64,000 bases of DNA. Source: Ophiura sarsii. Taxonomy: Eukaryota; Echinodermata; Ophiuroidea; Amphilepidida; Ophiuridae. The DNA lies in the NCBI GenBank assembly GCA_035610835.1, contig CM069442.1, forward strand, positions 63,217,431-63,281,430, in the 5' to 3' direction. The position numbers and the translations under genes were made by a program. Shown here in pieces: positions 1 through 11,930 of the stretch. The notes below the pieces were generated by a model. That model made no database searches, was not told the origin of the DNA, and saw nothing but the letters and a program-made list of their open reading frames with translations. Position 1 is the first letter of the stretch. Every line of letters starts with the position of its first letter.

Positions 1-125
1 GACCTCTTGGTTCGCAGATAAGCTCTCTACCAGTGGGCCACGGGGGTCAATGCTTCATGGCCGAGTATACTCGGCCATGTTTATAGCCTGGGGCCATTAT
101 TTCATCGAAAAACTGCCACGCCAGC
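1..125 (-). repeat. SINE-like repeat, copy 1, cut by the window edge
   Basis: Read on the minus strand it has a core with GTTTTTCGATGAAATAATGG, then a tRNA-like end (ACTGGTAGAGAGC and GAACCAAGAGG) that runs off the window start. The same core recurs at about 1718 and 3408. Confidence 0.55.
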
Positions 126-1240
126 TTCCACAAGCTCACCGCACCGTAGCAATTTGTAGTACTCAATAGGGTTAGGGTAAATGTACTCAGGGGTTGGTTT
201 TAGGCCTGAACGAATATTACAGTGAAGTAACTAGGATTCTCAACTAAAGATGTATTGGGAAGGGGCAAACTAGTTAGCTTTGACCAAGGGAAAAGCAACA
301 AATATTTTCAAATTTAGTTTAAAGGAGGTCATAATGAGCAATATCGCATCAAGTCAGAAACCGACAGTCATGATGTGTTTGACACTACAAAGAGTTCATG
401 GTATGCAATGAATCATATATCAGCCATCTGTGTGGTATCTGCGTGGGAGTATGACTTTCACTATCAGGATATCAACAAGTGCATGCACCTTAACTAGAAC
501 AACAGGATTGAATTGAATTGTTCCACTGTTAGTTTATCACTAATATTTGGTCAGATTGAAGCATAATATATAAACCAGTGAATAAAAGTGCCTTTGCTTC
601 ATGTTTGCACAGTTGTTGTTTGTTTTATGTTTCTGTTTTTATTGGGTTTCTTTTACAATTTGGAAGTTAGGTAACTATTACTTATTACACCATGTGTGGC
701 AGTAAAAGTTACAACCATCAAACAAAAAATTAGTAAGACCAAAAGTGTCTATCTAGCGACTTAAATGAAGATTAGACCGTTAGAGAACGCTTGTACCCAG
801 ATGCCAATCTGATTGACAATGACTCTAATCGCAATGGGAAAGCCTGGACATTTCGAGGCAGACTAGCCACTCTGCTCGGATTGAGCTCGGCTCGGCTTGG
901 GCTGATAACAGAATATTTAATTTAATGGACTTAAAGGTGGTCACATAATAAGTTTTGAAAAAACTAAAAATAGGGGATCTGACAGGCACACCCCATTTTT
1001 TCAGTCAATATATTTGTCCCCAGTTACCCCCTGTTAGCTTAAGTCCTACAAACTACCTGTCGGGTCATAGGGTTGATGAGAGTTGTGAAAAGGTATAATT
1101 AGGCACTTGGTGATTAACAAGTGGCAAAGTGATCATCACAGGATATTGAATAAACACCACAGAGTGTAAATTGGGATGTATACATGTTCAGATTGAGTGA
1201 ATCAATTGCAAGTTAGTGTTTATCAGTGGCAGCTTAATAA

Positions 1241-1577
1241 AGGTGTAGGTTCCGATCACTTTAGATTTGTTTTTCACATCAACATATTTTGATATCAAAA
1301 GAAAATCCATATTTTTCTCATTTAATTCTTAGGCTCAAGATATTTTCCATTTAGACGTTATAGGCCAAAATGCAAAAAAACGCCAATAGTGGTTAACCAC
1401 CCTGCTAGTTTGAGCACTACTCAATGGGCAAATTTCATGTCATCTTGTGCTTCTTAAATAAGAACCATTGGAGTTATGCAACTCAAACTTTTGAATATGA
1501 CTATTTTAAGGATGACCCTTCATGTAGAATAGCAAACATCAAGTTGAAAATTGGGCCAGAAATCGGAACACCTACCT
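1241..1577 (+). mobile_element. TTAA-flanked MITE, family B, copy 1
   Basis: The ends read AGGTGTAGGTTCCGATC and, inverted, AGGTAGGTGTTCCGATT; TTAA or a one-base variant lies at each side. The interior (GGTTAACCACC, ACTACTCAATGGGCAAA, AAGAACCATTGGAGTTATGC) recurs near 17900, 57133 and 58133. No coding capacity is seen. Confidence 0.65.
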
Positions 1578-1717
1578 TTAATTGCTGTGATTCTCACATA
1601 TTTTTCAGCTTTTTACACCAAGGTTTATGCAGAGACACTATGGAAAGGTTGTCACTAGATTAAATTTGTGTCCTTTAACCCTAACCCTCTACCATATACC
1701 GCAAAATAACATGACCC

Positions 1718-1790
1718 AGCCTGTTTGTATAACCCGGCATGGAAGTTTTTCGACGAAAAAATGGACCCAGGCTATACACTTAGCGCAGTA
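1718..1790 (+). repeat. SINE-like core, copy 2
   Basis: Matches the core of the copies at 1-125 and 3408-3563 (GTTTTTCGACGAAAAAATGG). No tRNA-like part follows. Confidence 0.5.
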
Positions 1791-2047
1791 TAATATATGA
1801 ATTTTATGAATGAAGTATCAAACTACAGAGAAGTAATTCGCTCATTAAATGTATATCTTAGATTTATCGTACCGATAATTGATTTTGGATTAGCCAACAT
1901 CAAATCACCTGGTCATGGACTTTTTGTGTTAGGTGTATATGTAGTATGGAAATGAACCATAATCATCTTTTACTAATTGTGTATAAATGTTTAAGAAATG
2001 TAAGTCCATCATACTTATCGATGCAGTTTGAATTTGTTCATAATAAT

Positions 2048-3014
2048 AGGAGTGGGCTATAGAGGGTCATTTTTAGGTCATAGTTTCAGATCGCGCTTGC
2101 TACATGATTTTTTGAAGACTTTATTCGTACTGACAACATTTTCAACAACAAAAAGGAAAAAAATGCGAAATCCAGGGTGCCCCGGCCAAAAAACCACAAA
2201 AAGTCGCCCATTTTGGAAAAAACAGTCTTTTAATCATAACTTAGTCATTTTTGGTTTAATTTATTTGATTTTGGTGGCATACCCATGTTTAAGGGTACAA
2301 AATATTCTATGCTGGTCTCATCTCATATAACCCCTTTGTTTTCTTGTAATAGCTGATTTTTGTCATATTTGGACTGTGAGGGCACTTTGTATTAAAGTAG
2401 CTATCGCATTAATAAAAATGAATTTGAAAACATGAAATATGTTAAGAGTGTGTCAAGAAACATTGTCTAAAGATGTGAGCATGTTACCTCATTTCATTTT
2501 ACAGTGGCATCCATTTTAAAATCACAAGAAAGCGTTAAAGCACTTACATAGGATAGTACAGGGGTCAACGAACTTTCATTTGTGTGTGTTCAATGGAGCC
2601 AAATACAAAGATGTTCAAAATGGCGTAGCTTCAAAACAACAATGGTATTTTACTCAGATTTTCAGGAAATGCCTAAAATGTATCTCCTATCATATTTCAA
2701 CATTAGAATTTGAGATGCTTTGATGCGGAAGGTGTTTTTTTTAAACAGCGCCCCACAGGGCTTTTTAAACTCAAAATGCTATTTTCAAGAAAACGAAACA
2801 TCGTCATGCGATAAAAGTTGCATAAGATTATCCATGTCCCAACAAACATGATGGCTATAATGGCCGACTTTTTGTGGTTTTTGGCCGGAGCATCCTGGAT
2901 ATTGCATTTTCTTTTTAAATGTTGTTGAAAATGTTGTCAGAACATATAAAGTCATCTAAAAATCATGTAGCAAGCATGATCTGAAACTATGACCCTCTAT
3001 TATAGCCCACTCCT
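2048..3014. mobile_element. Foldback element with about 190-bp inverted ends
   Basis: The left end AGGAGTGGGCTATAGAGGGT returns inverted at the right end. The arms stay alignable for about 190 bp, including GATTTTTTGAAGACTTTA against GATTTTTAGATGACTTTA and CCGGCCAAAAACCACAAAAA. AATAAT flanks both ends but is low complexity. The middle of about 600 bp has no recognisable ORF. Confidence 0.75.
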
Positions 3015-3407
3015 AATAATAACCATTCTCATGTAACAAGAAATCACACTAGTAATACTTTAGTTGTACTGAAATTTAAGTCCAACTCAAGTATGCGAAT
3101 GTTTCATGTTAGGGCAGCATATGCCTGGAACGACTTGCCATCAACAATCAGGAACGAGCTCGAGAATATGTCAGTGCAACAATTTAGAACAAAGATCCAT
3201 GGAATTTAAATTTTGTGTTCTAAAGTATATTACAATTCTGCATTTTCTTGCTGAATTTATCTGATGGTTTTGTATATATATATTTATGTAAATAGTTGTT
3301 ATATTCCATGTATATTGTAAATAATTATGTATTTTTCTCTGTGAAATGAGGGCCTGCTTGGAAAGAAAGATCAAATAAAACCTAACCCTACCAAATACCA
3401 CGTCTCA

Positions 3408-3563
3408 GCCTGTTTGTATGACCCGGCGTGGAAATTTTTCGATGAAATAATGGACCCAGCATATAAACTTGGCGCAGCCTTGACTTTGCACCTGTTGTGT
3501 AGTGGAAAATCCCTTGCCCTGTGTTCCGTTGGTCCATGATTCAAATCCGGGTGGGGGGGGGAG
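3408..3563 (+). repeat. SINE-like repeat, copy 3, with tRNA-like part
   Basis: The core (GACCCGGCGTGGAAATTTTT) is followed by a tRNA-like section with an A-box-like GTTGTGTAGTGG and a B-box-like GATTCAAATCC at 3538-3548, then a G-run. This is the fullest copy of the three. Confidence 0.55.
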
Positions 3564-4802
3564 GTCACGGCAATATTTTGGGTGGCTTTTCGCCGTGAGG
3601 ACACAGTGTATTACGATGGCGACAGTGTTTGATCGACACATACTGCTTAGGCATAGTAAAAAAACGACATCGTTTCCCGTCCAGACTTTTGAAAAAACGG
3701 AAGAGGGAGGGTACTATTTACTATTTTCCCGTTTTTTGCTATTTTTTTCGAGATGGCCGCCAAGTCGATAGTGACCAACTGACTGAGCTGCGGACACTCC
3801 TAAACAGGATTTTCCACTCTAATTGCTCATTGCTCAAAAAATATCGGAAATAGTAAATAGTAAAAAATACGAGGCGATGGCCAAAAAGGAAGCAGGCGGG
3901 GACGGGAAACATGTACGTTTTTTTACTAGGTCTTACACGCTAGAATATCGGTACATATTCTTTAAACAAACATGTTATCATTATATATCTGGAGCAAAAG
4001 TTAGACTAATGTCATTCAGAAAGAAAAATATTTCTTGATGAGAATATATATGACATTCTAGGTGAATGGATTCATTTTAAAGATCTAAAAAGACTAAGTC
4101 TAATAATGATACTATGTTTAGTCATTATTTAGAGCTAAGTGTATTAAGAGGTAATCAACAATAATAAAGTGAATAAAAAGTAATAGCACATATATCTGAT
4201 AATCTGTGAAGTTGTTGATTACGTCGTAGTCCATCATTCATCAATCAAGATAAGATTATTAGAATACAGAGAACCTATGTTAATGTAGTATAATAGTATG
4301 TAGATCTATGAAGTTGGACAAGCTTCACTGTTTTTTAGGTTTTCAACATAGAAGATTGAAGAGTGAAGAAGTCAAATTTTGTAGTCATCACTAAATCTTG
4401 TCCAGACGTACAAAAGTGTCCTTTGTTGCCGAATTCGGCAGTGACTAATCAGCTACACAGACAGTATATACAGCCTGAGACTAAACAGCGCAGTCATGGC
4501 AGTGCTCTCAATTCATCTTTTATAAAGATCTGTGATAAAAGTTCCAAACATTAAGAGCACTCGTAGACGCGCATCTTACCAGTATGAGCCAAAATGTGAC
4601 CGTCACTCAATTTAAACAAGAAAATCTCTCATTTCCCCCAGAATGTTTTATCATTCCACTCTCGTTCGTAGAACTCGAAATCATATTTTGTGTAAGGTGA
4701 TCCAGCGCATGCGTATGCACAGCCCGTATTACAATCTATAGGTAAATAAAGCCCGTTCCAAACTAAACTTTAAAAAATAAAAATAAACCACGCCCCACTT
4801 GC
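3564..4802. other. Non-coding AT-rich stretch
   Basis: No convincing exon, RNA gene or complete element is visible. Short open frames here lack codon bias and splice context. Confidence 0.5.
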
Positions 4803-5030
4803 CAAATCAAATCAAATCAAATCAAAAAATCAAATCAAATCAAAAAATCAAATCAAATCAAATCAAATCAAATCAAATCAAATCAAATCAAATCAAATCA
4901 AATCAAATCAAATCAAATCAAATCAAATCAAATCAAATCAAATCAAATCAAATCAAATCAAATCAAATCAAATCAAATCAAATCAAATCAAATCAATTCA
5001 ATTCAATTCAAATCAAATCAAATCAAATAT
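4803..5030. repeat. AAATC pentanucleotide microsatellite
   Basis: About 45 near-perfect AAATC/AATCA units, with two early interruptions (AAAAATC) and a short run of ATTCA near 4995. Confidence 0.97.
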
Positions 5031-5474
5031 TGGCTTAAAGAACTTACCATATCTTGGAACGTGAAGTTTCTTTTGTCTTGGTTTGTTTATTTTATTATTT
5101 TCGTTAACTGCAAATGTTACCTGTATTAAGTAATAAAAATACATATTGTCAGACATTTAATACGGGACAATCTAACCTAATATAACAAAAGAGTAGAATT
5201 GAATAATGCATACACCTAAACATATTATCGATTACATAAACAATATTGTAACAATAAAAGGTTTTTTTTAAATGCGCCTATTTAGAGCAATTGGGTGCAA
5301 AACAAAAACAATTATTGAAATGAATTAACATTTTCATTAAATCATTTCTGCGGTGTACTTTATGACTTGGTTTTCATGTAACACAGATACACTCAACCAA
5401 ATATGTAAGTTCCCCCTAGCATATACTAGAATATTTCCAAAAATATTTGATGGATTTAAATAATCTTCATCTAC

Positions 5475-5803
5475 AAAGATGCACCCAATTGTTAGGCACA
5501 TTTTGATACTAAATTTGTCAATTTTTAAACTGAAGTGGCACTAAAACTCACTGGCTATGGCTGGTTAATAAAGCAGATCATAATATTGTGCACCAAGACA
5601 CGGTAGCATAATGACACATAATACATAATTATAGAAAGATCAATTTTATGGACAAAACCAGCCATAGCCAGTGAGATTTAGTGCCACTTTTTTTCTGTAT
5701 AAAAATGGATAAATGGCACAATTTCTTATCGTTGCATTGTCTCAAGGCCAACAAATTTGGTATCAAAATGTGCCTAACAATTAATTGGGTGCATCTTTCT
5801 AGC
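5475..5803. mobile_element. Inverted-repeat element (MITE)
   Basis: The ends AAAGATGCACCCAATTGTTA and its inverted counterpart (with a 4-bp TTAA insertion) bracket about 330 bp. The arms continue through CACTGGCTATGGCTGG at 5550 and its inverse at 5662. No ORF. Confidence 0.75.
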
Positions 5804-5830
5804 TGAAAATTATAATTTATAATTCTTTAA

Positions 5831-6320
5831 GGGGCGGTCTAGGTTGATTTGACCCAAATTTGGAAACATATTTTCTCAATGTTACGGTGGACCTATACCG
5901 CTTAGTGTTATATATCAAATTAAAGCTTAGGTCAAGACCAAAAAGTGCCAAAAAAATGGTGATTTTCATGATTTGGGCGGTAAAAAATCACATTTTTTGG
6001 CACTTTTTGGTCTGTAACTCAAAAAATAAAAAATTAGATATTAAAAAAAAAAACGCTCCTGGGGAATGTTATCAGGATTATCATAAAACTAGTATGACAA
6101 AATTTACCCAAATATATTTTGAGTTATCTTTTCCAAACCTAAAATGGGTCAAAAAAGGTGTTTTTTATAATTTTTTTCCAAAATGGTCAATTTCATTATC
6201 ATGGTTGGATTCATTGAACCCTTTTCTGCAAAAAAACTGTATACGTTTATAAAGATTAAATGAATATTGAAGAAGTTACGGCAGTTTTACGGAGGCTGTA
6301 CCTGAGAGTCCACACCCCCC
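5831..6320. mobile_element. Possible TTAA-flanked element
   Basis: TTAA at 5827-5830 followed by GGGGCGGTC, and CACCCCCC followed by TTAA at 6321-6324, suggest short G-rich inverted ends. The similarity is short, so this is tentative. Confidence 0.35.
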
Positions 6321-6324
6321 TTAA

Positions 6325-8690
6325 CACGATATGAATGTTGTAAAGAAATGGATTTTATTTTCATGTTATGACATTTAAGACATCCTGTCAGCGGGTCTGC
6401 CAGATCCTGTGAGTGAGTGATCAAAACGCCAATAAAGTTGGAATTTCGCCATGAATTAAATTGATTCTATAATATCTTTTTATATCCATAATCAAGTTAC
6501 GAAGTTTTGAGCTTCATTTGTACAGCGGGCGAATGAAACGGAAATATGCCATTATTGTGCACTTCTCCAACCTTTTTTCTCATAAAATGTAAATGGCCCG
6601 GTCCCTAGAAATATGAATCGGAAGGAGTAGGAACATACAGTGTAAATGTTGATTTGTGACCTATAGCATATGTCACAGTCATATGATTTTCGATTTATGA
6701 TCCTGAAAATAAGCGTATCTTCAGACTTAAAAGTTAACCCATTTCTAATGGGGCGTATCAGAATGTATGATTGTGAATGCTATGTTTTATTACAAATTAC
6801 AAATGTTTGTCATTGACCTATAGTCGATAGTAGTTATACTTTGCAGACTTTTTCGCTTAATCAAACACAGGGTTGGCTGCCTCAAATAGGGATCAGAAGC
6901 GCTATTATTGAGATCTACAGTAAAGCCTATATAATACTAGTCCCTATCGAGATTTAAAAAAGAGTAAATGTAGCGCATATCCAAACCCCGGGGATGATTT
7001 CAAAACTAATAGATCAGTCACCATGGTAACGTTTCCGTCCGAAAAAAACGTCAAGCCTTCAATTTATTTAATACGGTTAATGAACTTATGATAAGTTCAT
7101 CACACACCATTTGAAATGTTAACAAACTATACCTTTGTGTATCAGTCATTGTCCATAAAAACAAATAATAGATACAAGTTGTATTAAGAATGTTCACACA
7201 TGTGTGTTAAATACAAAAATTAGGTATCCTCTATAGGTTCTTTGCTAAAATAGCCTATTGATCTCCATAGGTGATTGTTAAGCCTGAGTTAGACAATGGC
7301 TAGTAATTATGCTGCACTATCCAGTTGAATCGAGTGGACAAATAATGGTGCATGATCAATTTATTGTGCAATTCTTTCTAACCAGCAGACAAGTCTATTC
7401 AATTCCAATATTCATAAAGGCTATAGGGTGACAGCTGTGTTTATCAACAAAAGCAACGGACTGGACTGTCGATACATGCTTGAAGGAACAGCATCATAAT
7501 TATGACCACAACAATGTCCACTATGCATTTATTGCATTTCATGCTTTGGCGCGAGTTTTAAAAGCACGGGTCCTTGACAAAAGAGGATGCGCGCACACCG
7601 CTGGGCAAAGGACAATGGCAACTGCTGACCAAATGCATGGCATGACGTCACATGTCACCCCATCTATAGGTTCAAACTCCAATGAAATTAACTTGTGAGT
7701 AAGCTAACTTAACACTTAACTATCTTTATCCCATGTGTGGGTGATAATACTAAGTAGCCTAAAATAGGCCTAACGGAGCTTACTTGCCGTTAAACACGAG
7801 CACCATTATCATGATTTTGCTGAATTTGCCAAATTGAAAAAAGAGCAAAAACCACTGGCAATGATACTCGCATTCAAATAAACAGAGCACTATCAGTATC
7901 AAATAATAAGACATTTCAAAACCTCCTACGTATAACGTGTTGTTTAAATCTATAAATGATTTAATGCTAAATAAGAGATAACATTTGCAAGCGGGGGAAT
8001 CTCAATTATCAAGGTTACCGCCCGGGCTTGGGGTTATAATAGGTTAATTCGTTTATAAAGTGCATTGTTTTACCCACTCGGGTGGTAAGTTCACTAGGTT
8101 TTATATATAATGTAGGACTTGGTATGGAGATATGATATGCCCAATTTCTTCGCATGATGTTCTCAACAGTTTAAAAGAAGGTACGTATGCACCTATGCCC
8201 GGGACCATGACCAGTCATAACAAAAATGTGCTTCTAATTTTGTCATGGAATTACAGAATAGCCTTCACTCTCCTATCTGCTCTGCCTTCACAAACTTCAG
8301 GTGTGTTAGGCCTTTATAAATTTGAGAATAAGCCGCGTGGAATAACTCACTCATTTTTCACTCACAGCATCTAAACGAAATATATGTTTCAGGCATAAAA
8401 TACCAAAGGGAAATTAGAAAAATATGGGCTTTCGTCATACGAACAGTCCCCCTGCTCCAAACTTCGACGAGAAAGTACCCCGGGAAAGTACGTTACACAG
8501 ATCCACAGACCATTTTTGAAGAGGAAAAAGTGAATTTGATGATCGGGGCACACACCTAAAATGAAATAATTCTACCTAGCATACTTTGAATAAAATATCT
8601 GGAGCCGCAACCATTTGACGCATGTGCAACCAACTGGTTCACAAAATTCATGTGTGGTAAAATAAAAATAGAATATAACGCGGCACTTAC
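6325..8690. other. Non-coding stretch
   Basis: I see no exon with splice context, tRNA or complete transposon in this interval. The open frames at 7480-7698 and 8132-8374 show no recognisable domain. Confidence 0.45.
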
Positions 8691-8750
8691 CTGAAAATGT
8701 AAAACAAGAATGACTACAACGTTCAACAGTATAACTCTGCAAAGTTTCAT
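8691..8750 (-). CDS. Candidate first exon encoding a signal peptide
   Basis: An ATG at 8750 opens a 20-residue stretch, MKLCRVILLNVVVILVLHFQ, ending exactly at a good donor (CAG|GTAAGT). A short basic start followed by a long aliphatic core is what a signal peptide exon looks like. A possible second exon follows acceptor TTTCATTTTAG about 130 bp downstream and would add about 20 residues before a stop. No family is recognised, so a small secreted peptide gene or a chance ORF are both possible. Confidence 0.3.
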
Positions 8751-9105
8751 GATGAATATCTAAACTGGCTGCATGTATTCCAATTGCTTGAAGATTCCAA
8801 ATAACCTCAGTCTACACAGAATCTAGTTGTACATAACTGGCTGTACAATGATATCTGTGCAAATCCAATAACTTTGTTGATCAATCAGTCATAAACAAGA
8901 TAAAATGGATAAGGTCCAAGTGCACGGTGCAAGGAAATGATTCTTTTGTCTCAAGATTAGGAAGAAGTTAACGAGATAAGCTTTGTTGATACATAAATAC
9001 ATTAACCTGGCGCAAAGCTTTATGCAACTAACTACCACGCACTTGTGATCATAGTGATACTTCCACGTTCTGATTCCCAACAGATAATTCGGAGCACCTC
9101 CGCTC

Positions 9106-9303
9106 TTAAGGACTATTTGACTTGTGATAAACTTTACACCCACTGTCTTCAAGTATAGGAAACTCCGGAGGAGGTCTGTTTCCCTGATGTGTTCCTGTAT
9201 TTCTCTTTATTAGGCTTTCAATATCACAATGGAATTTTATGACATCATCACTGCAATTTTCTTGAACTTTTTCAGTTGACATTACTATCATATCAAGAAA
9301 CAT
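9106..9303 (-). CDS. Unrecognised 65-residue ORF, possible exon
   Basis: The reading begins MFLDMIVMSTEKVQENCSDD and contains GTHQGNRPPPEFPILEDSG before the stop. Composition is mixed and hydrophilic, unlike the low-complexity readings of the surrounding AT-rich DNA, so it may be an exon or decayed gene fragment. It sits about 350 bp upstream of the signal-peptide candidate on the same strand, but no splice connection is evident. Confidence 0.22.
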   Translation of the reverse strand: MFLDMIVMSTEKVQENCSDDVIKFHCDIESLIKRNTGTHQGNRPPPEFPILEDSGCKVYHKSNSP

Positions 9304-9486
9304 ATTAATATATCAAAGAATTTTACGGTGTTGCATGCAGTGGCGTGGCGTAGCCTGAATTTTTACGGTGTTGCAGTAGCGTAGCCTGAAATATCTTGTA
9401 TTATAGGGTGTCAAGGAATATACCGTATCTTAAAAATGGTTGTTTTTAATTTTAAAAAGTCAAAATGTTGATAGTTTGAACTTTAA

Positions 9487-9872
9487 GGGGCATTGAGAGA
9501 TTGCCGAGAAAAATTAAATTTGGAAAAAAGGAATTGTTTCAATAGATAGGTACGTACGAACCCTGAAGTGGGATACCTGTACACGTTTTCGCACGTTTTT
9601 ACACGTTTTTACACGTTCACGGTACACGTTTTTACAGGTGTTTTTAACGTTTTCGCCCGGTCAAAAATAAGGGGGTGCAGGCGTCATGTCAAAAAGGCGC
9701 TCTGTCACAAACTTAAGGGGGCGAAGGCGCACTGTCAGATGAGGGCGCCGTGTCAAAAATAAGGTTGGCGCGATCCGCCCCTGCTAAGTATACGTATTAT
9801 ATATTAGTGCGCAACAAAACCTGATTTCCAGATAAATTGAGGGCGCAATCATACGTATCTCTCAGTGCCCCT
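9487..9872. mobile_element. TTAA-flanked inverted-repeat element
   Basis: The left end TTAAGGGGCATTGAGAGAT and the inverted right end TTAAAGGGGCACTGAGAGAT match. Inside are several ACACGTTTTT repeats (9585-9645) that create a spurious open frame. Confidence 0.6.
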
Positions 9873-10076
9873 TTAAATTGTCATAGTGGACACACGTTCA
9901 AAAGAAAGCTATTTATTAATATGCGTCTGTGAAACATACATTTTATAATACTTTATAGTAATTATAATTTTACCCATATACAATAATGAAGGAATAGGTG
10001 AAATATCCATCTCTGTCTGTTTCATCAGATTTAACCAATAGTAGACTATAACTTAATACTTGTTATAGTATAACTT

Positions 10077-10457
10077 CAGTGGCGTAGCTCAGGGGGGGGG
10101 GGGGCAAATGCCCCCCTGACGGAAAAAACCCATTTGTGCCCCCGCCCCCCAGCCCCTCTAAAAAAAATAAAAGGAGGAAAAAAACGAAAATAGGAAAATA
10201 ATGATAAAATACCGAGATGGCGGGCGGTTATGTGTGGGTATATTCAAGGCAAATAGTCAAATAAGGCCAAATAGTACATATAGTTACATGTACTGTGCGA
10301 TTTATTTTGACCGTGCGAAATTTTTTGAACCTCATATACTCATTATACTTTTTATGTGTGGGTATATTCAAGGCAAATAGTCAAATAAGGCCAAATAGTA
10401 CATATAGTTACATGTACTGTGCGATTTATTTTGACCGTGCGAAATTTTTTGAACCTC

Positions 10458-10503
<46 letters not shown>

Positions 10504-10620
10504 CCTCCCCCCACTTACGTGAAATTGCACGAGTTGGTGACTGGGAAAAAAATTGGGGCAACCTTTTACGAAAATTTCAGAAATCTTGCCCCCCTGAAAA
10601 AAATCCCAGCTACGCCACTG
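10077..10620. mobile_element. hAT-type element with 8-bp target duplication
   Basis: The ends CAGTGGCGTAGCT and AGCTACGCCACTG are inverted, and TATAACTT is duplicated exactly on both sides (10069-10076 and 10621-10628). The interior carries a tandem duplication of about 105 bp (10232-10336 and 10355-10460) and long G and C runs. It encodes no transposase. Confidence 0.9.
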
Positions 10621-10859
10621 TATAACTTATTATACTTACATTTTTGCCTACAAATTCTCACACTTGGCTCTGTCTTACCATTCTACCATACACTGATGAT
10701 AAAAGTTCGAAAGCTTTGTATCTCTGACCTGTTAATAATATAGGTACCAATAGTAGGCCTATATTATAGTCATAATTAAAGTTGGGGAGGGAGTTACTCG
10801 CCCGGGGTTACTCGATGCTCGGCCAGAATTTCATTGGTGATGTGAAAATACATCTTTGG

Positions 10860-11930
10860 AGCGTGATTTTTAAGTCAAATCTGCAATGGAAGAAGCCATC
10901 TTGTTTTCAAAACCAAGTTGAAGTTTAAAAAAGTTTATAAACGTTACAAGAATGATTTATTTGTTCCTAATATATAACTTTATGTGAAAAAAATGAAGTC
11001 AATCGTATGTTTCGTTTGTCTTTGGTGAACCTTTTGCTGCACAACGCATTTTTACTTGTTTGTCCACGATCATATAGTGATTTTCAATTGAAATTGCACA
11101 CATTTCATGGTTCACATTTGAAGGGGTCACACCACTAAATAGAGCTCTATATGGATATGTACAAAAACACTGATATAAAACTCTGTTTTAGACCACCAAA
11201 TTGCGAAATTGGACCTGTAGAGTGATTTTTTTCTTAAAGATTATCACATTTCTCCAACAAAAAGTGAAAAAAATAGGTAGGTTGACCTGCTCGATTTTCC
11301 AAAATATGCCCATGGAGTTGACTACCTCTCTGACGAGCTTAGAAATGTCGCCGTAATCGCCAATGTTTCCAGTAAAAAGCACAAATTTGAAAGATCTCTC
11401 AACATTTACCTAGATGATATTCACAGTTTATAGTCAGGGTGCATGTAGGCGATGTCCCATTAATCATAATTAATCAAAAATCATAGGCATTTACGCAATT
11501 GTATTACTGTCAAGTCTTTTTTAATTGAGGATTTTGTAATGCATACTTCTAGCTTTAAACACAGACTTAAGGGTAGGGGATACCGCATTTAGTGTAGTGC
11601 ACCATGAATATCCCGCCATTTTTTATTTAAATTTAGAATATTACGTCACAGATTTACTCGAATTTTCAAATTTAAATACCCGAGACGCATTTTGCAATCT
11701 TATGAATGTTTTGGTGTCTCGTGGAAGCATGTGAAATGGGTGTAGGCCTATTGGTAAAAAGGTTCACCAAAGGCAAACGAAAAATGCGATTGACTTCATT
11801 TTCCCACATGAAATTAGTAACAAATATGTTTTATTGTTATAACGTTTACAAAATTTCAAACATCAACTTGGTTTTGAAAGATGGCGTCTTTTCACTTTTG
11901 CAATGGTTTTTTTTACTCAACCCAGGGGTT
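10860..11930. mobile_element. Foldback element or inverted duplication
   Basis: Sequence at 10860-11045 (AAGCCATCTTGTTTTCAAAA, AAATGAAGTCAATCG) returns inverted at 11750-11930 (CGATTGACTTCATTT, TTTTGAAAGATGGCGTCTT). The arms are diverged. A third relative lies at 17820-17890. Boundaries are approximate. Confidence 0.55.

Noticed and set aside
4799..5038. Open frame made of IKSNQ repeats
   Set aside because: It is the translation of the AAATC microsatellite.
9568..9762. Open frame with repeated TFSHVFTRFYTF-like units
   Set aside because: It is a translation of ACACGTTTTT repeats inside an inverted-repeat element.
10295..10625. Poly-proline and poly-glycine open frames
   Set aside because: They are produced by a C/G homopolymer inside a hAT-type element.
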